From: Oxytricha trifallax
Taxonomy: Eukaryota > Ciliophora > Spirotrichea > Sporadotrichida > Oxytrichidae
Reading direction: 5' to 3'
Length of the DNA: 64,000 nucleotides
NCBI GenBank assembly: GCA_000711775.1
Contig: ARYC01000640.1
Span: 1-64,000 of the forward strand
Part shown: one piece after another, positions 33,948 to 44,725 of the stretch
How the letters are laid out: each line of letters begins with the position of its first letter
Position numbering within the stretch: the first letter of the stretch is position 1
The notes under the pieces: model-generated
Database searches by the model: none
Told to the model about the DNA's origin: nothing
The model's input: only the letters and a program-made list of their open reading frames with translations
Made by a program: the position numbers and the translations under genes

Positions 33948-34066
33948 TTAAATTAAATACATTTACTATATATTTCACATTAAAACCTATTAATAAACCC
34001 AACCCCTAACAAATTCCCTACAAATCAAACTACTTATAAACCTCATTAAGGGGTTTTGGGGTTTTG

Positions 34067-34601
34067 AATGGGGTTCTTACGCAACTAGATTGTTAAATGG
34101 AATGATGGTTAAGCCAAAGAAAGGTGTAGATGCTGGCGATCATCCACCTATTACTCCTGTTAAAAGTGCTTCTAGAGCTTCACTTGGCGAAAGAGAATAA
34201 TTAAAAATATAACTCTTCATACATTACAGCCTTCATATCAATTATAGTTCAATCTATCATAACCATTTTAAATTTCAGAATGGAAACTATACAATTTTAT
34301 TACAAGAAATTTCTTCGGATCTATCTCCCCAGATGCATCTTACGATCAAGTCAAGGTTTTATTCTAAGTAGGAAACAAAGAATCAATAATTGAAAACTTC
34401 AAACTCAAGGGAAATATCTTGGTAGAGCATGGATTCTTGGAAATAATGCCTTGGCTTTTAGCTGCAGATAAGGAAATTCCAGTATTTAAGATTGGTCAAT
34501 ACAATTAATAAATATCATTAATAAATTTTAATGGAATTACTTTAAAGTTATAAGTTGAAGTGAGATAAATCAAGATCACGGAAGGAAAGGTAAGCTATCT
34601 T
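34067..34601 (+). CDS. TOP3B: TOP3-beta-like topoisomerase, middle segments
   Basis: Directly after TBE copy b the frame resumes WGSYATRLLNGMMVKPKKG, then DAGDHPPITPVKSASRASLG, a hallmark of type IA topoisomerases. After the IES at 34194-34276 it continues EWKLYNFITRNFFGSISPDA, VEHGFLEIMPWLL and QIKITEGK. At 34590 a GTAAG splice donor begins and overlaps the pointer TAAGCTATCTT (34591-34601). The continuation ([10 protein letters not shown]) is on the minus strand at 20457. Downstream of 34601 there is no TOP3 sequence. Confidence 0.9.
34194..34281 (+). other. IES with pointer AGAAT
   Basis: AGAAT at 34194-34198 and 34277-34281 bounds 83 bp. Removal joins SLGER to EWKLYNF, the normal spacing in the family. 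Confidence 0.85.
34591..34601 (+). other. inverted MDS pointer (TOP3, proximal copy)
   Basis: TAAGCTATCTT, identical to the minus strand at 20502-20492. It overlaps the 5' splice site of an intron that exists only after joining. Confidence 0.8.
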
Positions 34602-34687
34602 GAATAGAATGAGAACTTATAGAGAACATAAAGTTTTAAAATAAATAAATTTCCACATTCTTAAATTCGAGCTACATTTTGATTGGT

Positions 34688-36905
34688 TCAGAGTATGTTA
34701 CTTTCGATAGAATAATCATCAATTTTCTTTTGCTATTTTTACTCTTCGGTCCTGCTACTGCTATGAAACATACTATCTCTGAAAGATAATCTTTTCATGT
34801 CTTTAGTTATACCGATACCCATGTCTTCCCTAGAGATTGAGCTATTCGCGCTATCCAAAGTGTTATTATTGATATTTCCGTTTTGATTAATGTTAGCATC
34901 ACCTGTTGAAGCTGTAGTATTTATGAAAGTGAACTTGCTTTATTGGCTCTAAATTTGATTTGGTGTTATATCATTGTTGTGTTGTTATTTTTAGAGTGAA
35001 TCCAAATAATTCAAATCATTAAGGCCATTATTTATCATAGTTTTACTATGCTGCATGCTTTCATTATTTGCACTGCGATGATTTTTATTGGGTAGAGTAT
35101 TTGATTTTATCAATTAATGATCTTTTTAAACACTGCTATTTGCTAATATATTGCTGCTATTGAAATTTATTTAGTACTATTATTAATGCTGTTATTGTTA
35201 GAGATACTATTACTCTAATTGCTAGATTTGATAATGATCTGGGGTCGTTTCCTTTTTAATTTCAAATTCATTGTGCATTTTGGTCTCTTCTTATAAAGTG
35301 TCATTGTTTCTTTTTTATGACTGGTTGCTTTAACTTTTGATTTGTGAATTTTGCGTTAATTAAGCCTTTTGTTGTTCTTAATTTGAAATCTATAGTTTAG
35401 CTTCATTGCTCGCAGCTGCCGATCCAAAGAACTATATCAATATAGTTTTTAATATAAATCTTAAAATTAATGAGTAAACTTACCCCCCATATCTTGCCTC
35501 CAAGCGTGGTTAGTTTATCACTGGCCTTCTCCTTCAATTAACTCATCCTAGAGCTCTGATTGATCTGTGTGATACTATCTCTAGTTCTCTTGAATATTGA
35601 AGCGCCCACCTCACTCCCTCTATTAACTAGTTTATCAGCTGTAACTTTAAGTTTCTCGTTTATGTTTCCCACTTCCTCAATCTTCCTGAATATCGATTCC
35701 CCGAAAGTGTAGGTATTGTCTGCAAACTCGTTTAGCTTGTTTATTAGTAGAATGTAATCTTCGTTACTGATAGCGTTGTTGTTGTCGCAGTAGGGCTCGT
35801 TGATGACGTGTGGCTTGGGTGGGAGGTTTGGATTCAACGGTATCTAATCTTTGGGTGGAAGTTATCCATTTAACCAATTATATATTTATTTAAATTATAC
35901 AAATCACGATGAAACCTTTTTATTATTGTAAAATAATGAGATTTTGGAGGAATATCTGTTCATTATTTTTTTCAAGATCTGCAATGTACATATCAAATCT
36001 CTACATGAGTGGTGAACTTTACTCAATCAGAGAAAGAGTTTCCCATTCAAATAATTCCTGCATGATGTCTCTATCTATTACATAATAATGTTAGCTGATT
36101 AATTTGATAGTAAGTAAAATCATTAACGAATAGAATGTAGCACTACTTACAATTTAGATAATGATAGAGGATAGGCTGCTGAGTGGTGCTCATTTATACT
36201 TATTTCCTGCCTTGCTCATAACTTGGCTTCTCCTTGCTATATGTCTGACCATCCACCGTGGCTCTTAACTAAAAAGCAATTTTACAATCTGAAATGCACT
36301 TAATTTGACTTTACTGAATAAAAGAGAAGAATTTTAAGACCTACTCTATCTCTGTAAAATTACATAGCCTGGGTGTTATATCTCTTCTAGATAGGTTCGT
36401 ACAATAAATCATAAAACTCCAAGAATTCTTTCAACTCCTTATTCCCAGATTTGATCAGTACTCTTAGTTATTGATGATTCCATGGATCATTAATATAAAA
36501 AAAATACGATACAAATTGGATAGATTTAATAAAATTTTTATCAAATAGCAAAAATGATCATTAAAAACCGATTTGATGTAAGATATTTCAACTCCATAGT
36601 GCAACCTGTGTATACTCATTGCGCAATTAAAGCACAAAAATATGCCCTGATTAATTGACACATAATGAGGGTTCTCAGTCCCTATGAAAATTCATGGTTT
36701 TATTATATGCTTATAATTTGTGTTAGATTTAAGTGGCAAATTATTTTTGGTGACTTACCACAATCGAAGCAAAATTTATTGCATTAGTCAGATAGGAGCT
36801 TGGAAAATATTCTCTAAGTCAGACTTAATTGATTGGTTCTGCGTTATTCATTAGCATCTTATTCATATACAGACACTGTCACATTTGTGTTTGTATTAGT
36901 ATCAA
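34688..36905 (-). CDS. ArfGAP-domain protein (ArfGAP1-like)
   Basis: N-terminal zinc finger: CNKFCFDCG, a GT-AG intron, then ENPHYVSINQGIFLCFNC with the second Cys pair and IHR holding the arginine finger, then EISYIKS. After another gap come NDPWNHQQLRVLIKSGNKEL, EFLEFYD, KRYNTQAMQFYRDRV and ATVDGQTYSKEKPSYEQ, the normal end of an ArfGAP domain. A proline-rich link (LPPKDQIPLNPNLPPKPH) leads to a helical region (FGESIFRKIEEV, LTTLGGKIWG), a GTAAG intron (about 35437-35485), and a Q/N-rich C-terminus ending IESNIL and TGA at 34688-34690. ArfGAPs stimulate GTP hydrolysis by Arf GTPases on Golgi and vesicle membranes. The start codon is not identified. Confidence 0.8.
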
Positions 36906-37730
36906 ATATTATTATTAATATATAAATTTGATAAAATAAACAAACTAATAATCTATTATTTATATGAAATTAAGCCAATTTACTTAAAATATAAGATCAT
37001 TTTTATTAAAAAATTTTATCATTTTGTTTTAATAAATTATATTAATATATATTAGTTGTGGATTGATAAGGTGACTAATTTAATTGATTATTATTTGATG
37101 AGTTATGATTGCTGTTTTAATTTTCAGAGTGATACTGATTTGAAGAGTAATTTTGAAGTTTCTTTTTCTGCGCTGACAGTGATTACTGAGAATTATATTC
37201 ACTCATTTTCAATCAAATTATAATTATTGCTATACTAAATCAATTAATAACTCAAATTCATGCATTCTTATTATCAGTATCATAGCAATACTTAAAGAAT
37301 ATTAATTAATTATAAGATTCTAAAATGTATAATTATTCTACCTATGTGATCAATTTTATTATATTCGTTTGTGATTTAATATAATTGATTTTTTTAATAA
37401 TTCTAAATCATTTTTCTCAAATTTTTCTCACTTATTTGTGAAATAATCCTCTCCAGATCTCTAACTATAACTTTTTTAATTTGTCATTTTTGGCGAAAAC
37501 GATGTTTGAATATTTTATCTTTTAACTTTTCTAAGGTAATTTGGCAGGAATTAATCGCCTCCTTTTTTCTCACTTAGATATTCCTTATATACAAGAGCGA
37601 CTTCATTGTTTCTTAGATTTCTTTGAATTAAATCGTATTTATAAATAATTTTTATTTATATAATTCTAATAATTATTTTTGAAATTTTTTATAAAATATA
37701 AAGGTAAATATTTCAAAAATTTTATAAAAT
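36906..37730. other. AT-rich intergenic region
   Basis: Strongly AT-rich with homopolymer runs. No coding frame is recognised on either strand. It separates the 5' end of the ArfGAP gene from the 3' end of the next minus-strand gene. Confidence 0.55.
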
Positions 37731-39793
37731 TCAAATTATTTTGTATTTCTACATGGCTTTCTTAAGCTCTGGATCTTACTTGATATCATATTATGTGTAT
37801 TTGCCAAACTTAAAATATGGAATGAATCTTAATTAAAATACTATACATTCAACCATTGATAAATATCAATAAATATTTATAATATGAACCCAGATTTCTT
37901 TAGTTCAAGAGCATTAGAGAACTTTTGAGCATCAAAAACTTTAATACCTGGCTACTTATTCAAGTCAATTTCTTTCATAAATCTGCTGTTTGAGTTTATG
38001 TACCACTTATTGTATTTGTGCTTCTGCTAAGTTATATATTAATTAAATTAATTGTTTTTAAACTAACCAATAACTAGTGATTATTTGTTAAGTGACCTAT
38101 TCTTCATCATCTTATTGCGTTTATGATAAACTCTTAAGAGCATTCGCTTGATTAACAATATGATTATTGTTATTCGCATATGCCATGCTACTACTCTAAA
38201 CTTTAACCTTACTTAAGAAGTTTCTGGTTGACTTACTCTTAGGAAGCCCTTTCCTCTGATTATATATCTGGTGCTTATTGTCTGCGACTGAATGAATGTA
38301 AAAATGGCCATCTTCCTCTATAATTTCCTTGGGTAGGTGCTTCCTGGCTAAATCTTAAATGTCGTTAAGCTCTACTTTCTCATCGAATTTACTCTTTATC
38401 ATTTCTTTTGTAATGTCTCGCATATTCAAGTCTAGTTTACTTTTGAAGTCAATTCGCTTTGCGAGGGAGACCATATTGTATAGATCGAATGGCACGTCGT
38501 CTCTGTAGTTGTCATTATTCAAGTAGTATTGCAAATAAAATCTCAATTTCTATAGATCAATTCAAATCATATACAAGCAAATTATTCTACCTTCTTTTCA
38601 AATTCAATCTTAATCTAGCTATAATAATCAACATCCTTGACTTAGTTGAAAGTAGTTAACTCCTTTTACATATTGTCACCTTCTCCATTTATTCTCTTAC
38701 CAGTACTATCAAACATAGTCCCTCGCCCTACTTGCTCTGAATGATCAACTGTCTCTACTTTAATCTTCTGCTCACTTAGAAATCTCTAAATCTGCTTCTT
38801 AGCAGTCATCTCATCCCCTCCCTCGTTGATTTTATCTTTATGCTTAAAATTGTAAGTCAAGTGAAATTTCTAGCGCATTTACTCGTAGTCTTTGTTCTTG
38901 TCCATTTCTAGGGAGCGAGCAAACTCTATGATTTTGTTCTTTAATTCGTCTTCTTAGGCTACTGCCACTTTGAAGAGCTTGCTTTCTTTGTAGTAATTTT
39001 TCACTTGATCGGCATCAAATAAGTCTAGTTTCTTTTGCTTTTTAAGCAGGTTTTGTTTTATTTCATAGTCATTCTGAGCTGTTTAAATTATAATAATTTT
39101 TAAAATCTATAATATAATGCTGATAAATTCTAAATTTTGGTGGGAGTTTTAATGATTTATTCACTTATCTGTTCAAATAATAGGAAGTTATTAATTGTAA
39201 ATAACTTAAACTGTTTGCTTGAATAGATCATTTTGAAACTGTTTCTCATACTCTGGCTTCATCTATGAGTCATAATTTCTCTCCACAAGAGAACTGAACA
39301 AGTATTTGATTTGTCTGCGATTATAAGAAATCTACTGTACATCTGTTGAATTGTCATATGTCTTCTCTTTGTTCTCTATTTCTCGGTTTATGTATGCAAG
39401 CAAGTCTGTAGGGTCCAGTAAGTTTAATAATAAAAGAATGTTCTTGATAAATATCTTTTTAAAAAAATTGGTATATAAAGTTGTATATTCTACCGTTATC
39501 TTCCACCTACCCTCCAGACTATGTTACCAACTCCTAAAACATAGTATTCCCTAATAAAGTTTAATATAATTTTTATCGCAAATCACTATTAAAGACTATT
39601 TTAAATATAAACTATGAAAATAATTGTAATATGCTATACTATTCTAGAAGGCTTCTAGTATTTGTAAAGAAGGGTCATCTTTGAGTTCCTCGTCTAATTT
39701 GTTAATAGCTTTATCAAGTTTATTCAATAGCAAGTAGTCATGCATTTTGTGCTCAAAATCTTAATATACTGGGTGATTCTAGAACAATCCCAT
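37731..39793 (-). CDS. lysine/glutamate-rich helical protein, unrecognised
   Basis: The ATG at 39793-39791 starts MGLFQNHPVYQDFEHKMHDY, then NKLDKAINKLDEELKDDPSL. After AT-rich gaps come DPTDLLAYINREIENKEK, a long block (LKKQKKLDLFDADQVKNYY, FARSLEMDKNKDYE, NEGGDEMTAKKQ), and a further block with FDLYNMVSLAKRIDFKSK and KHLPKEIIEEDGHFYIHSV. The last pieces are KYNKWYINSNSRFMKEIDL and YDIKQDPELKKAMQKYKII before TGA at 37731-37733. Codon use and TAA/TAG as Gln support coding. Upstream open sequence (KRQF before the Met) hints that it may continue into the gene at 40440-43180. No family is assigned. Confidence 0.6.
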
Positions 39794-39997
39794 AAATTGT
39801 GATATATTTTAATTTAGTAATATAGGTAATTTAATTATAATAAATAAAGTATGAAAAACTTACAAATTGTCTTTTTTATAAAGTGAAATGAAAATTTAAT
39901 AAATATAGGATCTAGAGAAATTTATTACATCTATATTTTTTAAGAATAACTTAAAGAAAAAAAATTAAATATATACTCACTTGATATTTAAAAGATT

Positions 39998-40430
39998 GGG
40001 GGGGGAGAAGTTTCCTGTCAAGAAAATTTTTATTTTTTTAATTTATTTTTTCTATATGGAATTATTATTTTTGACAACTATAAACACCTTCTTTAATTTT
40101 AACATATTTGTAATTCAAAAATTTAATCTTTCAATCATGAAGTATTATAAGATCTACTTTATGTTGAGCAATATTTTCATTAATATATCATTTTATTTTA
40201 CATAAGTCCTTCAAAACTTTTAATTAAAATTATAATGAAAATATGGTTCGATATCTTTAGTTATGATATTAGAAAATAATTGCAATTTATCTAATTAACT
40301 CTTAAAAAATGTTTAAATTATCCTTTAGCCATTTAATGAGTCAAAAATTATTAATTAAAATTTTTTATGCCTAACTAATAAAAATTATATATAAAAAAAA
40401 TTTACTTGACAGGAAACTTCCCCCCCCCCC
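39998..40430. mobile_element. 433-bp TIR element with G-tract ends and 8-bp target repeat
   Basis: The left end is a run of G then AGAAGTTTCCTGTCAAG. The right end is the inverse, CTTGACAGGAAACTT followed by about 11 C. It is flanked by AAAAGATT at 39990-39997 and 40431-40438. There is no transposase inside, only AT-rich sequence. An 8-bp duplication fits a hAT-type MITE, but 8 bp is also a normal IES pointer length, and the element interrupts a coding frame. Confidence 0.75.
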
Positions 40431-40439
40431 AAAAGATTT

Positions 40440-43180
40440 AATGAAGCGTCTATTGATGACTTGGAATTATGTTTATCATCCAATAATATTTAACTTTCTT
40501 TATGCAACTATTATTACTCTACATCCCCATAGACCTGTACATACTCTTGTTACTCTGAAAGTTAGAGCAAATGCTTGTTATTAATAAGTGGAAAGAAAAC
40601 ATTTTTATGAAATTCTTGCTTGTATGTCAAGTTGCCTTGCATGTCTTAGTTTTTCATACCAATTTATAGGTTTTTATAAGAAGTATTCTTCTGCATTAAT
40701 GATTCTATATAATTAAATTCATTTTTAGATAAAGAGAAGGATTTAAATGAAATGTGGAGGAATTGAAATTTAAACAATTCTGATCTTTAATGATGACTGG
40801 TATTCATAGCACTTTAGTAAGTGGATCTAAGCGAAAGATTTGATTTGTGTGAAACTGCAGATGGGCTGATTAAGTGGCTTGAAAGTATGCTAGTCAGGTT
40901 ATTATTACTTTAAATTTATAAAAAATTTCCATCATAAATTTAATGATAATTTCTTATTTACTGTTTATTATAGACTTCCTCTTATTCCTAAGGAATCTAT
41001 TTGACGTATTAAGATTGTTCAAACTACCATTTTGTGTGGTATTGATATTTGATTAATCAACTACTATATTGCTCTAGTTCTCTGTACTAAAACCCCATAG
41101 ATCAATTAAGACACGAAGATTGGGGTAAATAATAATAAAATAAAGAATTAATAATAATTGGCTTATAATTATAATGTTTGGGCTAATTATTAAAACTATT
41201 GGCTCGATTAATTGTCCTTATAAAATAAACCAATCAGGGTGTGCAAATTTGATTTTAGCCTAATTATATTTAATTTCAGCCAATAATTATTAATTCTTTA
41301 TTTTATTATTATTTACCCCAATCTTCGTGTCTTAATTGATCTATGGGGTTTTATTAATCTCCATTTTATTTGATAATGCGGGTGTAACTTTAATCTATTT
41401 CAATACTTAACTATCTATCTATGAGTAGCTTTCTTGATGATGATTTTACAATTCCTAACTTTAATTTTACACCGTGTTTAAATGGGATCTTTTTATAATT
41501 ATTGGCTTAATATCGTGGTGGGGGGCTTGATTTAGGATTTTGAAGAGCATGTGCTTAGATTAGGGCTTCTATTTTTTATTTTGCTCCAGATCTTAGAGTA
41601 CTCTTTAACTCAAGGAAAATTTCATTTTTTATGTCTGTGAGTATAATATAATAAAGATAATAACTAAATTAAAAGAGATACAGCTAATTTCTGATGGGAA
41701 TTAATATTCATTATTAAATTAAAAGTTAAAACTTAACTATATAAATTCACAAACACTATTTCTTAAACTATAATTTCATTTTCATTGATCATTTTGCTAA
41801 GCTCTGTATATATCATTATATTCCTTTCTTAGATTTTTGATTAAACTCTAAAACAAAAGATTAACTTATTTATTCAAAAACTTACTTCAAATTCCATATC
41901 ATGTAGAGATTTAGTAAATTAATCAGTTTTTTGTACATTTATCTGCTTTTGTTTGTTTTGTCTATCTACTATTTAAGCAGCTTTAACTTTCTGGTGTTAA
42001 TTCGAAGATTTCTAATTAGTTTATTGACTATGACCCATTTCAGTTGTGATTTTAGAAACAAAGTCATTAATCATTTCTATAGATTTCATTTAGTTAATAG
42101 AGTTCGTTGATTCTTAACAGTTGTAACCTCCTCCATTAGTGATGCTTAGGCCTCCAAGCGAAGATCTGCTTTTTGACAGAATTATACTTTAAGTTGTAGT
42201 AAAATTTAGAAATATATTGATATTGCATTCTGACTCATTTTTATTAGAAAAATACATACCTGATAAGTTTGGTTATTTAATGTGTTATCAATTAGACATG
42301 ATTCTTACTTAGGCCTAGCTGATTTTAGGTTTGTAAACTTAGAATTAAAAGTTTGATTAGAATATCTCTTTTTCAATGCTTTTTCTGTTTCCTCAAGATC
42401 TAAAAGCTACTGCTTTAATTGTTTTTTGCTCACTTGAGTTTCAAATATTTTTTAGGTTGGTTTTACAGAATTCAATCCCATCTTTTAAGTCTATGTAGAA
42501 ATTTTAGATTTATTTTTCAAAAGTGAGGAACTTCTAGATAACTATTTATTGGTGTTTTACTATCTATAACTTTGCAAATTTTTTGAATGTAAATTGAGAC
42601 TGCTCAAACTTGAGGGAAGTTTAAACTTTGACTAAAGTTTATCGATACTGAGTCTTTAGCTTTGATCCTTTATTTTATCGATCCCTCCCAAACTTAATCT
42701 CGAGTACTGACCTGTAATCTTTTTAATTTGTAAATCAAGGGATTGCCTCTATTATTAGTTGGCATCTAAATCTATGATGCTTTTACTGTTCATTAGTTCA
42801 TTCTACAAGCCGATGACACTGTTGCTATTGCTATTAAGTTTCCTTTAATTAGGTTGTGGTGATCTAGCTTATCTTAAACCCAGAGAAGTATTGGACCATA
42901 TCAATTGATTAGTTGGTTAATTAATGCTACACTGAGATAAATTTCTGCTTTTACTAGAGTTTCTAGATTAACTACGATTCCTCAAACTATCTCCAATATA
43001 TCTTTGAGGTGAGTTTTTTAACTTCTCCTGGCTGTTACGAAGTTTATCAATTTGTGATTGATATTTCCTGAGGTAGGAATTAGTTGTCTCTGTCAAGTAA
43101 AATCTGTCAAATTTATCTGTTGCGTGTTTCAGCTTATCTTAAGTTGAAAGGGTTTGTGATTGATTGTCTATATTGTCCAT
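40440..43180 (-). CDS. Q/N/S-rich coiled-coil protein, unrecognised
   Basis: The ATG at 43180-43178 starts MDNIDNQSQTLSTQDKLKHA and stays open with TAA/TAG as Gln for about 300 codons: RKYQSQIDKLRNSQEKLKN, SLNLHSKNLQSYRQQN, KQLKQQLLDLEETEKALKK. A GTATG donor is at about 42262. Further exons carry NSINQMKSIEMINDFVSKI, HDMEFE/SLIKNLRKEYNDIYRAQ (38-nt GTAAG intron at about 41850-41887), NEIFLELKSTLRSGAKQK, and, beyond the palindromic element at 41088-41353, SLNNLNTSNRFLRNKRKS, FKPLNQPICSFTQIKSFAQI and YKQEFHKNVFFPL. The 3' limit is uncertain because a TIR element (39998-40430) interrupts the frame. Possibly cytoskeletal; no domain recognised. Confidence 0.6.
41088..41353. mobile_element. 266-bp palindromic element ending in AAAACCCC
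   Basis: Terminal inverted repeats of 76 bp (41088-41163 and 41278-41353) differ by about one base. They begin TAAAACCCCATAGATC and end GATCTATGGGGTTTTA. The ends contain one telomere unit (AAAACCCC), as TBEs do, but the rest is unrelated to the TBEs here. It may be a short non-autonomous element. It lies between coding blocks of the 40440-43180 gene. Confidence 0.75.
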
Positions 43181-43189
43181 TTCTTAAGA

Positions 43190-43860
43190 AGTTTTATATA
43201 TAGAGAAATACAAATTAATATGAATAACTTATTTAAACTAAGGGAATTAACATATTTATATTGAAAAAGTTCTCAACTTAATAACTTTATTGATATTTCT
43301 TGATTAATTATACTTACTAGCATTTTATACCTAGTTAGTTTGATAATTATAGGGAATTTTAGTAATTACTTATTTGCTATCAGCAACCATGGTTTTCAAG
43401 GATCTTTAAGAATTTAATAAGGATAAATTTAAATACTCTATATTAAGAATCTAAAAGTAATTATATTAATATTATGGATGAGGTTTTGTTGTGTTATATA
43501 TTTGATTTGCCTACAATGTTTGATGAAATTGAAGCACTAAGTTATAAATATGTTAGTATATAATAATTTAATATTTTTTATAAATCTACAAGTTGTTTCT
43601 TTTATTTCCTATCTGAATTTATCTATAAAGTACTCAAGCTAAATCTCTTAGCATATATTAATTTTATAATAATTTAAGTATTTGAAGCATCTTTAGATTG
43701 CTTCTATTAACTATATTCTTAATAACTAATGGATTTATTCTAAATCAATATACTCTGAGTAAGTAAATATAATTAAAATTTATCAACATCTATTTTCATA
43801 TATGGAATTAAAATATCAAATTTAAAAATTAAGCGTTGGAACAGGAGACTTTCTTTGTTA
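43190..43860. other. AT-rich intergenic region
   Basis: No convincing gene. Short minus-strand frames occur but none has the Q-codon and composition pattern of the neighbouring genes. Confidence 0.5.
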
Positions 43861-44725
43861 TAATTATTTCGATATTTGTTGTTTTATAGATGTAGATTTG
43901 ATAATTTACAGCCAATTCTTAGTTTTTAAAATCGTTTCCAGTTACTAGTTTATCTACTCCCTAAGAGTATTAAATTTTTGATATATTTTTTAATCATTAT
44001 TATACATAGAAAAATATTTTTTGAGTCGTCATCTTTTTGCTTTAATTTGGATCTTAAAAACAATTCTTAAACATAGCTATTTATCTCGAGATATTTTCAG
44101 AGTTCAAAATTCTTCTCAATTTCCATCCTTAATAGTAAGCCTAGATTTTAAATTCAAATTTCTTTCTGAGATTTTGCTTCTTTTACTCTTTTTTATCTAA
44201 AAACGTAAATTTTGAAGGTATCTTTATGTTTGATTTCTAATTAGAACCACTATTTTTACTACAAGGACTTATTCGATCATTAAATTAAACTTTAACCAGT
44301 TCTACTTATTATTGCATGATACTTTTATTATCGTTACTTGAATTATCATAGAGAACTGAAACATCTTATTTCTAGTTGTTTTAATTGTTATAAATAGGAC
44401 TCTATATGCTGGTTGGATATGAATTTACTTGAGTATGAGAAGTCACAGTTTCTGAATATGCATTTTAGGAAATACTTGGCTTTACTTCTTATGAGTCAAG
44501 TTTTATCAATAGATTTTCCCTTTCAAGCAGGTAGGTTTCTAAAGTGCTTACTTTTTAGATAATTTAGGGATTTATAGGTGTTAATTCTTGATAAACTTTA
44601 TTTGGGGAAATCACTGCAATTTCATCTAATTACTTAAAAATTAGAATAAAAAATTATCTGGTAAGCATTAATCATCGAAGACTTCAAAACTATTTTCTTC
44701 TTCACTACTTTTAATCACACTATTA
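43861..44725 (-). CDS. low-complexity protein with an IQ-like motif
   Basis: Open minus-strand blocks: SSEEENSFEVFDDQ, then LDEIAVISPNKVYQELTPIN, STLETYLLERENLLIKLDS, an S/N/Q-rich region, and PSKFTFLDKKEQKKQNLRKK followed by FKIQAYYQGWKLRRIL. The last resembles an IQ calmodulin-binding motif, with Gln in place of the usual basic residue before Gly. After a gap NTLREQINQQLETILKTKNW is open. Start and stop are not fixed. Many TAA/TAG Gln codons support coding. Confidence 0.5.

Larger units (their letters stand above)
30020..34066. mobile_element. TBE transposon, copy b (4.05 kb), inside the TOP3 gene
   Basis: Begins CAAAACCCCAAAACCCC at 30020 and ends with the inverted copy at 34066. It is flanked by AAT on both sides (30017-30019 and 34067-34069), the expected 3-bp ANT target duplication. 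It carries transposase (+), 22-kDa gene (-) and zinc-finger/kinase gene (+). Excision leaving one AAT restores the TOP3 frame (NSE joined to WGSYATRLL). Confidence 0.95.

Noticed and set aside
34590..34687. TOP3 continuing linearly after the GTAAG at 34590
   Set aside because: The next 90 bp is AT-rich and then overlaps the end of the ArfGAP gene on the other strand. The true continuation was found inverted at 20502.
40421..40430. C-tract as a telomere or chromosome end
   Set aside because: No C4A4 periodicity. It is mirrored by a G-tract at 39998 as part of an inverted repeat flanked by an 8-bp duplication.
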